Shown: piece by piece, positions 36,501-50,600 of the stretch
How the letters are laid out: the number at the start of each line of letters is the position of its first letter
Numbering within the stretch: the first letter of the stretch is position 1
From: Callipepla californica brunnescens
Taxonomy: Eukaryota; Chordata; Aves; Galliformes; Odontophoridae
Reading direction: 5' to 3'
Length of the DNA: 64,000 nucleotides
Assembly: GCA_023055505.1 (NCBI GenBank)
Contig: JALIRH010000031.1
Span: forward strand, 2,378,485-2,442,484
Notes under the pieces: model-generated
What the model saw: only the letters and a program-made list of their open reading frames with translations
Told to the model about the DNA's origin: nothing
The model's database searches: none
Made by a program: the position numbers and the translations under genes

Positions 36501-38628
36501 TGCTCTGCATCATAACAGAGATCTGACAAAAAATGTGCCAAATAAGAATGCTGCAAAGTCTAAAAACTAAAAAATCACTAAAAAAAGTAATTTAACTTCC
36601 AGTAGAATACCACATTTACTAATGGGAAAAACATTTTACAGCATTAGCGTGTGTCAGTATGAACCAAGATTACATCTTACATTTCTTTTTATTTTATTTG
36701 AGACAGGTTCATTTTGAGTTTGAACTCCTAGCTACTGATGCAGATTCCATCATCCTTTGAAAGTGAAAGATGTCCAGTCTCACTTTCATTGAAATAAGCA
36801 GTAATGCTAACTAATTTCCATTGTCGTGCTCAAACTGTATTGTGCAGAAGTGTCATGCCTTTGTTACCTCTGCTAATCAGAGTACCTGGTGAAAATGTTG
36901 CTGCAGATATCTACCTTTCACCTGGTCTACCTAACTGTGTTCAGAGCAGTTCTGTATGACCTGGTGACACAAAGCTTTTAGAGTGTTCTGCCTTTGCCAT
37001 CATTAGGATTGGTGACAGCAGTACATAAAACATTAGCAGGCATATCACTTAGGAGCCATCACCAAGCATTCTGAGCAGCCGTCAGAGGATAAACAGTAAT
37101 AGCAGAATCCTGCCCTTAATACTGGTAGAGTATCGTGGGTATTCATGAGAGGGCAGAGGGTAGCACAGTGGGATAAGCCAGGAGTAAATGTTTTACCGTG
37201 TGTCTGTGTAGCAGCGGTTGTGTCAATTCACTCTACTAAATAATACCCTGATTTGGTGCAGGAGAATGAGGACAAAGAGGTGAAGAAAGAATGAATTTCA
37301 CCACAAGGTGATGGTCTTGCTTTGGTAAAGAGTATGCCACTGCTTGTGGAGCTTGTCTTGGACAGCAACACATTTGATCACCGATTTAGAGTGTGTATGG
37401 CAAATAGCGAAGAGGGTCAAAATTTTCAAAGTGCCTCATTAAATTGTGTTTTCCCATTGATCATGAATCTAAATGTGCTGATATTGGAGTGTGAGGTTGA
37501 CTACTTCAAATTATTTGTGTTTTATATGAATGACAAACTTCAGCAGGAATGAAGAATTTCATTACTGTACTAAAATCCTGGGCTTTTAAAAGCAAACTTC
37601 CTGGACTGGAATCTTAAAGCAACTCTTGATAAGAAAGAATACTGTTAATGGGAAAGGCTGTGTTTGGTACTGGCGCTGCAAAGTGCTACCTCCTTAGCAA
37701 ACAGAAAGATTTTGTTATCCAAACAGAGAACAGAATTGCTAAACAATGGGACCAGGTGAGTTACTGATGTCTGCCTGCGTACCTGTATTCTGAATTAGCA
37801 CTCAGAGCACAAAGAATCAGTACTGCATGGTCGCAAAATAATAGGAGCTGTCTTGCTGACTTCCATGTTTAGAGTTTAACTGGAGAGCTTTAGTTAGTTG
37901 TCAAGAAATGCAGTGTTTACCACTGCGGACTCTTTATTAAATTGCCTCCAAGAGCTTTTATGTGAGTAATCCTTTAGTTTAGTCAAAGTCAGGAGTCAAA
38001 GTTGCTGTTTCATGGAGCCTATTGCCAGTAAGTTAGAACCTGAACAGAATCACAATGTGTGAAAGGACGCAGCAGCATCTCCCTTTGGTACTTGTCTCCT
38101 GAGTATTAGAAAGCTTCATGTAAACGTGAGCAAATAAACCTGCAGCTTGGATCTTTTTTGGGGGCTTTTTGATATACAAGGCTGCAGCTCACTGACAGGC
38201 GACTGAATCAAATCCTATAATTAGCACTGTTCTAAACTCATCGTGGTGCTGTAAAGTTTGCATGAGACAGTTGGTATTTTGTTAGTGTATAGTAATTGAA
38301 ATTTGTGCCTATGAGGTACTTGGTGTGTTAGCCTTACCTTACCATGTTCTCTATCTGCAAAAATCCTCGGGAAAGTTTCTTCAGTGGGAATCAATACCAG
38401 TTGTACTGCACTGAGGCTACAAGACAGCGTTAGGCTGATTTCCACTGGTGAGCCAGCAGACTGCAGTTTGCAATATCATTACATCTAGAAGAGAAAAGCA
38501 TTGTGACAAACCCCAGTGTCCAGAGCAGTAGTCATGTCTTAAAATGGGGTTCTTCCTCACCTACACCACAACAGCATCAGAAGTACTGATGAGGGTGGGG
38601 TGAAACATCTTGTCTTTCTGGGTAATGA

Positions 38629-38704
38629 AATGGAACAGAACAAAATAGTTTAGCTAAAAGGGACCTTTAAAGATTATCTAGTCCAACTGTCTGACCTCAT
38701 CAGG
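38629..38704 (-). mobile_element. short CR1 3'-end fragment
   Basis: 'aaaagggacctttaaagatt' followed by 'atctagtccaactg' is the reverse of the CR1 3' region immediately internal to the terminal repeat. The repeat itself is degraded (ggaacagaacaaaatag). Similarity fades after about 75 bp. Confidence 0.7.
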
Positions 38705-41700
38705 CCAGGCATAGCTAGGGAATAGCAACCTAAAATGTGGTATACCTTTTCAACATATGGGACATGTTTGGCCCATGAATGGTGCAAACCCATCTCAGAA
38801 GTAATCCTTGTGTAGCAGCAACCTAAAGATGAAAGGCTTAATCCAGAGCACATTCACACAGTATTAAGTGAACGTACTGCACATGTGGGTGTCCCCATAC
38901 ACTGTGCAGGCCAAATCCATTGCTGCTCTAGCAGGAGCTGATGGTTCTTCAGTTAGTATTTTTTGTTGAGTAATAATGATTTCTCTTCAGATGCAATAGG
39001 AAGAATTATTTGACGAAGTTAATCATAACACTAAAGGGATTTGGGCTTATTTGTGAAATTTGTTAATGTCTAATTCTATTACAGTATTCATATGATAGCT
39101 GACTTTCCTAGTAGCACTTAAGAAACCCTCAGAAATAACCATGGCAGCTACCTAGTATAATTACTTTTTGGTGTCTTCTACTAAAAGCAGAAAAATTGCC
39201 AATACGAATTCTGCATAGTAAAAGAAAGAAAAATGAAAATACCCACTCATAGAGAATATTGAACTGTTTCTTGACATAGATTGTTTTGTTTCGTTACCAA
39301 TACTTACTTCAGTTTCATCTTTATTTTTCTACCTGCCTCTGCTCCTTAACTGCTTATGCATTAAAAAGAAATGTTAGATTTCAGAACATACTAATTTTCT
39401 GATTACAAGGTCATTTTATAGAACTCCCTGACAACGTTAACCTCACTGTTAGCCGCTGGGCAAGAGCTAGAGATTAGTTTAGAGGTTTTATCTGTCTCAG
39501 TTCCTAATTAGTGTAGAAAGTAGTTTGAGGAATGAAAAATAAATTCAGCAAAATGGTGTTCTCTTGCTCTTTTCATAAAAATATTTTCTTAAGCTGGTAC
39601 TGAGTTGGGCTGCGAAACTGGAAGACTGCCTTTGAAGTGGGAAGGTGACGGGGTTGAAATCTTGACCTGTAGTGTTCTATCACAACCTGATGCATGAGAC
39701 CAAGTAGGAAATATCCCATTCCATCATGAAATAGTATATAGAGATTGTGGTAGAGCTGCCGTCACAGTCTCTGTACTTCATTGTCAATAAGAAATGGTTT
39801 CGGACCCTGAAGAGGTAGGCAGTGGCTCAGCTGTCTTTAAAAGCAGCAGCTGAACTCTCCTGAGACAAGAATATTCCAGATGAGACAGATCATGTTGGTC
39901 TCCTGAGTCTGATGAATTTGGACCTTCTGATTTTGGAAAATGAAAATTAAAAGTACAAAATGAAATATGAAAAAAATGCAATGGCCTAGAGCTTTGCGAG
40001 AGATTTACTCTGTTAAGAAAAAAAAACACGAGCTATTCTGAAATTTTCAAAGCAGTGTGTGTCTAGAAGTTAAATATTAATGACCTTAAAAATTAGCTGG
40101 ATTTTAGTTCAGAACTGCTCGAAAATACTGGTGAAATTCTGTTCTATGGCCTCTCTGCACTTTATGAATTTGAGTGTCATGTCAACTGGACTCCCTCACT
40201 TTTGCTTTAAGCCGTGTGTATTTTCAATAAATATGTAGAGCAGAAGTTAGGATCAGTGATAGTATTTGTGACTACAGTCTAGATCTTGTTACAGAATTTT
40301 GTTTAGGACCTTTAAAATTACACAGAAATGTTCATTAATAGGAAAACTCCACTCAGGGGATACTTGCTGTATAGAAAGTATAGGGTGCTCTTTCAGTCTT
40401 TCCCTATGCTATGTAGGGAATAAGTATTTCTGAAATGATTGTTATGCAGTGCTACATTCATAATTGGTCAGATATAAGATTAAAAATAAAATATCCCTCT
40501 ATAGTTCCTTGAATTTGAGGAAAAGCAGTTTTATGGATTTTTTTTTAACTGTTAACAGTAGAATTTTGAAAGAAGACTGCATTCTCGTATCTTGAAACCT
40601 AGATCTAAACTGTATCCATGTGATAGGTCACAACTATCATGTGCATTCACTCTTTATTCAAACTGTGGTGCTGTCCCAACAGTGAGTTTTTTCAGGAAAA
40701 AGTCCTATGCATACTACACCTAATTTCAAATTTTATGTTGGCATTAGCATTTAGCATCTCTCTTTAGAATTTAAAAGTACTTAGGGCATAAATATATATA
40801 TTTTTTGTGAATACTTGAGCTTGTTCCTACTACAAGTCTTCAGGTATGACAACCTTTCATGATATTGTACCGAAGCTGAATGCATGTTAACAAAACAATA
40901 AAAGCAGGGTGGGTAAGCTTCTGTCCCTCTGCTGCTTTGTCAGAAGACCCTTTGACATCAGAGGCATGGCAGTTTCACAGCATGGGTGAAGGCTGAGGAA
41001 GCAACTAGGGCAGCATGCAGTGCAGTATGGTGCATCATGCTGCGGGAGTCTTCAGTTGGCTTGGGCAGAGACTAGAAGTCCCAGATGCTTTTGCTGAGAC
41101 TGCAGAAGGTACACACTGCATGCTGTGCAGCTAGCTTAATTGGCATCATTAGGCTCTCTTGTGTGCCTTAATTTATCTAAACGCTTTCTGAAATCTTTGC
41201 ATTCAGGGATAAATTGTCTCAGCATCTCTCTGCTAAGGTTTCTAAGCACATGAATGTTGCTTTCTTGCATAACTGCACATCTGCCTGGTCAGCTCTCCCA
41301 GTGTGAGCTGGAGTGCTCAGCTCCATTCAAAGTGAGACCTCTAATGAGTGGTGTGCTGTGCATTCACAGCAAGATCACGCAGGCATGTGCAGCTCTGTTT
41401 TTTAGGTGGAAATGATAAGAAAGAAAAAAGCCTAGAAAAGAAAAGTGTATTACATTCACAGAATTCAGGAACTGCTGAAGGATTTTGGTCAGCTTTAATG
41501 ATGACAACATCACTTCACACAAATTTATGTGTGAACAATTTAAGCCTGTAAGGTGGCTATTTCCTCATAGCTGTTATAATCACATAAGAGCAAAAGATCA
41601 TAAAGGAGAATGCTAGTCAATCCATAGCCTATTTATCTTGTTAATAACATTTGAATTTCTTTGTAGTTCAAGTGAAAGGAGTATTTGCTCCTCCTTTTTT

Positions 41701-44700
41701 TTTTTTAACAACAAAATGGGTTTATAGGTAAAAAATGATAGGGTGACTAAATGTTTCAGCAGACGCATGGATAATTAATCCTTTCATTTCTAATCTCTCC
41801 TCTAAGCGCTTGCCAGGGAAGACAGCATCTTTGACAGCTGCAATGGTTTCAACTTATACAAAGTGTGTTTTTGCTGTTGTTACAGACAGTTTGTGTTTTG
41901 CTGGAGCAGAGAGATGGCAGACTGCTGTTCTGGCTGCTGGAGTATAAAACTGCCAGATATCAGCAAGAGTCAGAATTGGAGGAAGTGCAGAGATTCTGCT
42001 TTTGAACCAGGGGAAGATACACAGTTCAGGAACAAGTTGATCCTGCAGGCCCAAATGCCAGAATGTCAGATCAGAGAAAGAGAGGGTTTGAAATAAAACA
42101 CTATGGACAAGAGCATCTCAGAACAGACTGTCTAGGAATGTGACAGAGAGCAGCCTTTACACACCATTTCCTGAGGGAATCCAGCTTCATCCGATACTGA
42201 TGAGATTGGTTATAGTGCAGGATATTCATAGAAAATGGATTAAAGTTGTATTTTGTTTTCTTTTTTTCTCATGCATTTGGAAAACTTTCTGGCAGCAATA
42301 TATGATCCTGATGTAGTGCATCAACATTTTTATACATCTCTCTGCCTGCTTCTGTCAGATAAGGCAATCACACTCAATTCCAGTGGAAGTTATCTCACCC
42401 AGATATTTTAAATTGTGAACAGAAACTAAAGATGATACACAAAGGTCATTTATCATATCAAGAGTTATTAGCAGATAATAAAGAGCAATGCAGGGAGCTT
42501 GAAAGATGTCTTTCCCCAAGACAACACAAAAAGAATCCTACCATCCCAATCTCTGTGTATGTAGCAACCTGTGTTCTTATAGGATCATTTTGAAAGGATG
42601 GTGTCTCTGGCAGCTAGTCATTTTCCTTGACTGGATGTTGTATTTCAGATCAGCAGATCCTCAATTCAACTTTTGCTGCAGTGCTGTGGCTTGGAGGAGC
42701 TTTGCCCTCTGTGAGGCTTTGGGGCTTGGATGTGCATGGCCATCAGTGAGCTGCATCGTCCTGCAAGCGAGCAGGACCGTGTTGGCAGTGGAGCACATGG
42801 TTCTGCAAGTGGCACATGTGTATTGAGCACTCTGTATGTATTTCTAGGGAAATGTTTTGATCTGAATGTCACACAGAGTGCTGTATGAATGCAGACAATA
42901 TTTCAGTAAAATAAAACACTCTAAATCTTTTCTCTGTAATCCACTTTAAGCAGTCATGTCCATTGATATGTTGACTGGTGCTTGTATAAGCTGTGTTTAA
43001 CCTAGATTATTGTTTTCCATTTTTTTGAGGGGAAGTACATTCCATCTCTCTTATTAACTGAAATTCTAAATAAATACGGGGATCAGAATATAGGTTTATC
43101 TTTGCTTTTGTGAAACATCCAGATAAAAAAAGTATTTTTAAGTACTTTTACCAAACTCAGCATCAGTCCACTCTGCTCAATAACAGTTAAAACTGTTACA
43201 TATATCATGATATTATAAAGTCAGAATTTTTGAATTTTAGACACGTTTCTGTTTTCCAGGCTGTTCCTAAGAAACTGTTTCTCCAAAATACAGTTGCCAA
43301 CAAACTCAAAGTCTGTAAGACCAAAAGGAAACACTGTGGTCATCCTGTCAAACCATCTTTGACCAGATGTCTTGTGGCTGCCTGGAACTGATTTCTGCTT
43401 GAAGCAGAACATAGCCTTTAGAAATCTTCCAATTTTAATGAAAATGTTACCAACAGTGGAGTTTCCAGAAGTCTTGAAGTTGTTTAATTTTTCCTTTGTC
43501 TGAAGTTATCTTTCTTCAACATCTAGCCATTTCCCATCACTGTTCCTTTGCAGAGGTTTGGCATCCTGCATACGTGTTTGGATGCTGTGATCTGAACACT
43601 TGTAAATTTCCCTTTCCTCATCTTGGAACACCCTGAGAAACGCTTCCTTTTATACCTGTTTTTCTGTTAGTCATTTATGTGCTGATTTTTGTGGTCCTTG
43701 ATGTGTCAGCATTCATCCCTTGCCTTAGATGCAGGAAGGTGGCATTGAGATTTTCCACACTGCTCAGAACATGTGTAGGACAGTTTTACTTGTCTCAACC
43801 AAATACAGTTTGCTAAGGTAATCTGAAGGAGGTATCATTTGAAGTTCCTGAAATGTCTTCCCTGGCAAAAACAAACATCTTCTGTAGCACATTTCAGACG
43901 ATATCAAACAAAGTTCACCTTCATTTCAGAAGATCCGTGTTTGCACACTTGAGTGTATTCGTAGCCTGTTGTCATGAAAAATCAGATTTATGTTGTCATT
44001 TTAAAATCTTCTTATGCCAACAGAAGTCAAAGTAGAAAAAGCAATGAGCTTTCAAATGACGTGTACATAGATAACAGAAATTTTGGCAAGACTAAACAAA
44101 CCCCACTACAAACTCATGTGAGTAGTCTGACTGAAAGTTGAAAAGCTTTAGTATATACAATTAAAATTTCTGACCCATAAATTAGAGTCATGAAAAAAAA
44201 ATGCTTTTTATTTTCTTTTTCTCAATTTGTAATATGAAGAGTGTTGTGAATTATGAGCATTGAGAGATTAATCCGTAACTAAGTGACTGCTTTTGGCATG
44301 TTTCTCATGTCAGAATGTGCACAGGGACTGTCAGAGAGTTGTGAAGCCAAGATACTGCCCTTGTTTCACTCAGGGCTTTAAAACAAAGAGGAACAGTAAA
44401 CAGCAGATTCATAATCAAGCATCACTCCAGCTTTTATGTGGTTTGACTTGAAGAAACTGAGAGATACCACCTAGCTGGAACCACTGTCAGCAGTTCTTGA
44501 GGTGCGGGAACAGTACTTCAGTTGTAAAAACATTTGTTTTTCTTCAGCCTACTGGATGTAGGAAAGGAAACTTCAGTCTTTTTTCATTTGCCTGAGGGGC
44601 TGGACTGCAGTGTTTCCTTCAGGCTGGCTGTGTGTGTCTTTCATGAGTAGCTCTATGGGTTATTTTGGAAGACGTTGATATTCAAGAGCTCCAGCAATCA

Positions 44701-47700
44701 CTTTTTTCATGGTACCCAACTTCACTGCCAGCTACGAGCTGGAAGAGTTCAGGACAGAAAAAGTTGCGCTAGAGTTTGCACCGCAGACAGAGAAGAGGTG
44801 AAACCAGCCATGTCTTAAAGAGTACAGGAATTTTTCTCTTCTTATTATTTTTTTTTGCATTACAGTTTATGCTGGAGGAGATGTTGCTAATGTCTGTTTT
44901 CTCTTGTTTGAAAGAGGTGGGTAAGAGACATATGGACTGGCCATGAAAGTAGTAATAATGGCATCTGAAATGCCAAAGAGCTAGTGAAATGGGGTGGTGT
45001 TACATATGCCACTGATATTTCCATAAAGAACAAAACCCAGTTATCTTTAATATTTCACAACTACAAAACTGAGTCTTGAGATAAGTACTTTTGACCCAAT
45101 TTTGAATTCTAAACATACATTTTTTATTACATGGTAGGAATAAAGGAAAAAGAAAGAAGATGCTTTTCTTATGATCAGGAGTATTGCTGATAGTATAACA
45201 GCAATACCAAGGCAATAAAAAACCTACAAATGTGATAAACTTTCCATGTTCAGAGAAAGGAAAAACTGCTTGACTTGACATTTACTATATACTTTGTTAT
45301 GGAGATTTTCCATAGAGGATATGTGTCAAAGCTTTCTATGTTGGCAAAGTTGCTGAGCACAAGTACCAGAAATAAACTGAATTGTAGAAGATACTTTCTC
45401 CTTTTGTAGAGAGAAACAATATTGTATAGGGATGATTTCAAAGTGATTTTGACTAGTGAGGAGACTACTCTGGGAAAGCATCCTATGTTTGCTTTGGTTG
45501 AGACTGTTACACCACTTTCGGATATTATATATCACTTAATTCTGAAATACTTTTACTGCTTCAGTAGTTCTCGCTGTATTTGGTAACTTGCATTGTCTGT
45601 CTGTGGTGGTGGAAGCCACAGCAAACCGTTGACCTAATCTGCACCTTTGGAATTGCTCTGGTACTACTGACATTTAGATTTGACCCAGTGGGAGATTTCT
45701 ATTCTTAAGAGTTCATTTTGTAAATGGTTTAAGGCCAACTGAAATTACCACGTGCAGACGTCTGAAGCACTTACATCATTTGTGATAAGAGTTGTAAGGA
45801 CTACCCTGAGGAAAGGAAAAAATCCGTCAGAAATTTCTAGCTTTTTTTCGTATATATCATTGTCATTACAGTAATACAAGCATAAACCTCAAGGTATTTC
45901 AACTGCCAAATGTTAGGCTCCAAAGCTAATTAAGTTTAGAGAACTTAAAAGTTTTACTCCCTTGTAGATACTGGATTTGGTATCAGCCTTTTATTAGGAA
46001 AATGTAATTGTAGACCTAGTCTAAGTGAAGTCGCGATATATCAGTTTGCATTCAGAGTGATGTTACTACTAATCCTCACAGTGTATTGGAATTCTAGATC
46101 ACTTTACTGTTCCAAGACCAGATATACTTACATTGTATGTAACAGTGTAAGCAAACATCAGTTATAGTGTTTTTTGTTTTGTTTTTAAAAACTGTGTTTC
46201 CTTGTAACTCTTTGAGTTGCTATGAGGGGAGCGGTATGAGCCAGGGTGGTAAATATTAAAGTGCATTGTATAAACATGAGATTTACTTTCAAGCTGGTAC
46301 AGCAGAGATTTTTCCTGACTTTTCCAAGGCTGAGTTACCTTAGAAACAGAACCAGAAGCATCTGAGCTGGCTCCCGCACTTCTGTCTGCAGAAGGGAGAA
46401 TCCCCTGCTGCCTGAGACATGCTGCCTAGGACAGACCATGCTGGGGATTGATGCTAGCAGCCACCTGGCTCCCTTTATATGTCATTCTCAGCTCTGCTGT
46501 GAAGCTGCCGTGTGATGGTCATCCTTAACTGTGATCTGCTCAAAACTCTGCTGTGGCACAGGGAGGAAGTGATGGGCAGAGGCCATGGTCATGTTCCCTC
46601 TGCACCTGGTGCCTTCACATCTATGAGTAGAAGATATGCAGAGATTTCCCCAATAAGAGGTGATGTGGATCTATAAAATCTCTTTACCTCTGCCACTGCC
46701 ACTGTTGCCTACCTTTCCAGTGGGATATACATCTTGGTTGGCAGCAGACACTCTGAGCTCCTTCAGAATTTCAGTGCGGTGCCTGCCTTTTCTAGCATAA
46801 TAAACTGTCAGTGAACTCCCATGGGACCAGGAAGGTGCAATGCTACCCCTGCCCAGGCTGTGCCCTTTTTTCTTGCATTCTTTCCGCTCCTAACACAGGA
46901 AGAGACTTCATTGCCACACACAGCTGGAGGCAGAATTGTGTTGATATTTGTGAAGAGTTCTGAGATCTGGAGATGGGGAGGGTATGAAGGAAAGACAGTG
47001 GGTGTTTGCATGCACAGCTGTGGATAGGGGTACCTCATGTATGCCTGAGTGGTGTAATAGGTTATTTTTGTGTAGAAGAATAGGTAGAAACTACTTAATT
47101 TCTGTCAGGACTGCCTGGCTTTTCTGTGACTGTGAGATGGAAAAATATGCATTGAATTTCTGCTTTGTTCGATAGGTCAGGCTGCTGTAGCTTTCCCTGC
47201 TGCTGTGCAAGATGTGCTTCTTTGGGCAAAAATAGTAATTTCAAGAGTTCTCTGTAGCCTTCTCTCCCCTTCTGCTTTTTTTTTCTCTGCCCAGTGTGTC
47301 ATAAAATCTACTTCTTTTTTTATGTTGCTTTTATTCAGATTACTTGTAGCATAATTATGACAACTGCTTTGATTGTGGATTGTCTTTGACCCTTGCTGAA
47401 GAAGCACATGGTCAATCAGCGAGAATGCATCACTTAGCACTGCTGGATTCATTGACTTTTTATCCAACTTTAGACCCCTGCAGTTTGTGAAATGGCATCT
47501 GCAATAATTTTCCAAGCTCTTGACCTGTGTCAACAGCTACTTTACCCAACTGTTTTCATCTATTTTTATGTGCAAATTGACTGCTGCTACCGTGAGTCAG
47601 AGCATACTGATAGGTTAGGAAAACAGCCTACTGTTCAATTATTTAAAAAACATGCAATTCCTCTTAAGCAGAGAAATACAACTTCAGGAGTCACACTTCT

Positions 47701-49130
47701 GTGGCTTCCCGTTGGCAACAGGAGTAGTGCCAGTGGCCTCCTCAGCCCTCCTGCATCACTGAATGATGGCTTCAGTCTCAGCTCTTCCACAGCCAGGTTG
47801 TGTTCCTTGGAGATTGGCAGATCCTCCGACACTCCTTAAGTCCTGAATTTTTTGACTTTTTGTAAGAATGTGAAATGTGAAATACAAATGGGGAGCGTTG
47901 TTTAAGTAGAGCCTGTCACAAAAAAAAAAAAAAATCTGATGATGGTACAACTCATAACTGACTGATTTTGCTACCACGAGCAGTCGTAACAGTTTTTCTC
48001 TTATAGCCTGTAATGGGCTGGGCACAGTCTTGGTTTCTGTCTCTGGGAGGACCAGCCTTTTTCCTGTCCTTTTCTTCAGCCTGGGTCTCACATAAATCTC
48101 AGCACTTAGGTTTTAAGGAGCGGAGGCTGAGGTGCAGCAGGTGCAGTGTGAAGCTGTCCTCATAGAGAGCATGTTGTGGGTCCAGAGCACTTCCCCTGGG
48201 ACGCGACCTCCAAGTGAATGTGCAGTGATGCTTTATACTGCCAGCTTCCCACATGGTTAAGTGTTGCCCCTTTTGCTCGTTCAGCCTGACTCCTTGCAGA
48301 TTCAGTGCTAGCATGGTGATACTTTCCATGTGCCCTATATGAGTTTTCTCTTTTCTTTATAGCATTCACCTGGCACTTACTTTCACATTAGCTGAGCAGG
48401 AGTTTCTAATTTCAGATTGAAGTGAATGATGCTGTGCTTTGAGAGTGGCACCTTCAGCGGCTCCTTTTCATAAACTAAATACTCACACCGTGTATAATTC
48501 TGCAATGTAAAAATAATAGATTTTGATAAGAAGTGCACCACTTCAGAGTTAAGGTGCTGTGCATTCTTCCCTCAAAATGGAAAAGAATATGCCTCCTACT
48601 TGCTTTTATACCTTCTCCTTTTTAATGATAACATTTTCACATGCTGTACTTGACACATTTTTAACCAATTTGAAAATATTTATTCAAGCAGGCCCCCTCA
48701 TGAGATATTTAAAAAACCAAGTAAGTGCTGTTTCACAAGGTTGTCTAGTGTTTGTATTTTAAAAATCACACTGCTTTGATAATATGTGGATTATTTTTTT
48801 TTTCAGCTTATTAAGTTTTCCCATTTGTTTTTCAAACTTTTATTCACAGTTTGTTACAGTAGAGGAGTTCTTAATGTTGCATGCATACATGGGGCTGCTT
48901 TTTCATGAATTCTGTTGAATAAATGAGAATGAAAATTGTAGAAAGTAGTTCTGTTTCATGTGGAGATAAAATTTCATTACGTTCTTTGTGCCCACAGAGA
49001 ATGAAAGAGTGATGTGCTAGAATAAGCTCGAAGCAACTTTTATTCTGTAGTGTTGTTTCATGCAGGTCTGTGAAGAAGAGCTGTGTTGTGTGTAGAACAA
49101 GCCTATGAGTGAGGAGACTGGAAATGATGA

Positions 49131-49171
49131 TTTCTTTTCTTTTTTTTTTCTTTTTTTTTCTTTTTTTTTCT
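49131..49171. repeat. (TTTTTTTTTC)n tandem repeat
   Basis: There are three perfect tandem units of nine T and one C at 49141-49170, with a shorter degenerate unit before them. It is a polypyrimidine tract in intron 2 with no adjacent splice acceptor that I would call. Confidence 0.9.
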
Positions 49172-50029
49172 AAATGGTTTGGTCTCCAATCTGGCTTGGC
49201 TTTGATTTCTAGACATTCAGGAAATGGAACTTTCAAAGCTGAAGTCAATGGGAAAATGTGCACTGTTCCCCCTCAGCAAGTGTGACTTTATGGAAATGTT
49301 AAAATGCACCTCATTGTTCACATAGAGTCTCCTTTTGGCAAGAGATGGGAATCTGTATAATCAATTACTTCAGAGATTTTCCTTCAAGGCCTATAGTTTA
49401 GCAAGTGTGGACACTTCTTAAAAGAAAATATTTTTATACAAATGTGCTCTTTTCATACAGAATCAAGCAAATCCAAGATATAACATCCATTTGACAGTAA
49501 CATGTGCATGAATACCCATAAAATACTCAAAGGAAATAATAAAATAACTGCTGAGTCTTGACCTAGTCTTCATTGATTTAACCCAGTAATTGTACAATAT
49601 AACTTAGGCTGTAGACTACTGGCAAGTTTTTCTCTTTGATTTCAAAAGAAAATAAGCACAGTGGAGTGTTCTGTTTCTGTAGCAGTGATATTTTCTGTAA
49701 ACTAAGCTTTATGCACTGACTTCTCAAATGAGAAAATGGGTTTCCTGGAATGTTTTCAGCTATATCCTAGGTGGGTGTATCAGTGCATCCTCAGTATGAA
49801 AACAGTTACTAAGCAGATCGTGACTGAAGCTGTTTGGTAAAAATCTTGCAGTCAAGGCTATACCTAGGTCTGTGATCAAGCCTGCTGTGTTGCTTGGATT
49901 TACTCTGGCTAGCATCCTGCACTGTCTCCCTTAAGAAAGTACGCAGTCATTGTATGTCAGTGGTCACTTTGACTCCCACTCCCCCTTCTATTTAACTGGA
50001 TATCTGCAGGTGCCCAAGGTGAGACTCCC

Positions 50030-50600
50030 CAGTGTACACTGTATCTATGATTACAGAGCTGCTGTATGTGTTCTCATGCAAACATTCCATTTGCATAAAT
50101 CTGTATCCGAATGAGATCGAACAGCTATTTTATTTATAGTAATTTTACACGTACATGAAATTGTCATTAGGTCTTTTGGGAAGAGTTGCATTTCTCTTTC
50201 TGGCAGCGGGTCTGATCGTGCATGCTGTACAGCCCTTCTGCAGAATTACTCTTTCATATGTTTTCCCTAATTTTTCTAGGAGCTGAGGAAATAGGAATTA
50301 TAGACAACATCCAACATGTATTAGGGGCAGGCTCTGTGACAAATACATAATCTGTACAACAGTCAGTTCATTTTCATTTATTTATTTATTTTGTTAAAAG
50401 GTGGTAAATATCTCTCCATATGTCGCTAAAATCTTAACCATCAACTGTGCTGGTTTGCATATTGTTGCATGTTGATTCAGATGATACAAGGTCCTGTACA
50501 AATACATATATGTACAGAAATATTTACATTTATGCATATACAGAATTGTTTACTTGTCCTAGTATTGTTCACATTGACTGGAATGGCACACTGAGACAGT
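50030..50600. promoter_or_regulatory. candidate intronic enhancer, octamer-rich
   Basis: This repeat-free block contains a perfect octamer ATTTGCAT at 50089-50096, a half match atgcaaac at 50077-50084 and another tttgcata at 50454-50461. Several further POU- or homeodomain-type AT motifs and an (ATTT)n run at 50376-50392 also occur. Motif content is seen; regulatory function or conservation is a guess that I could not test. Confidence 0.2.

Noticed and set aside
46300..48330. GC-richer patches with several frames near 100 codons in intron 2
   Set aside because: There is no family similarity, no consistent splice sites and frames overlap on both strands.
48580..48620. A possible sixth mariner end (atgcctcctacttgctttta)
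   Set aside because: The match is short and lacks the outer part of the terminal repeat. No partner end occurs within 1.5 kb.
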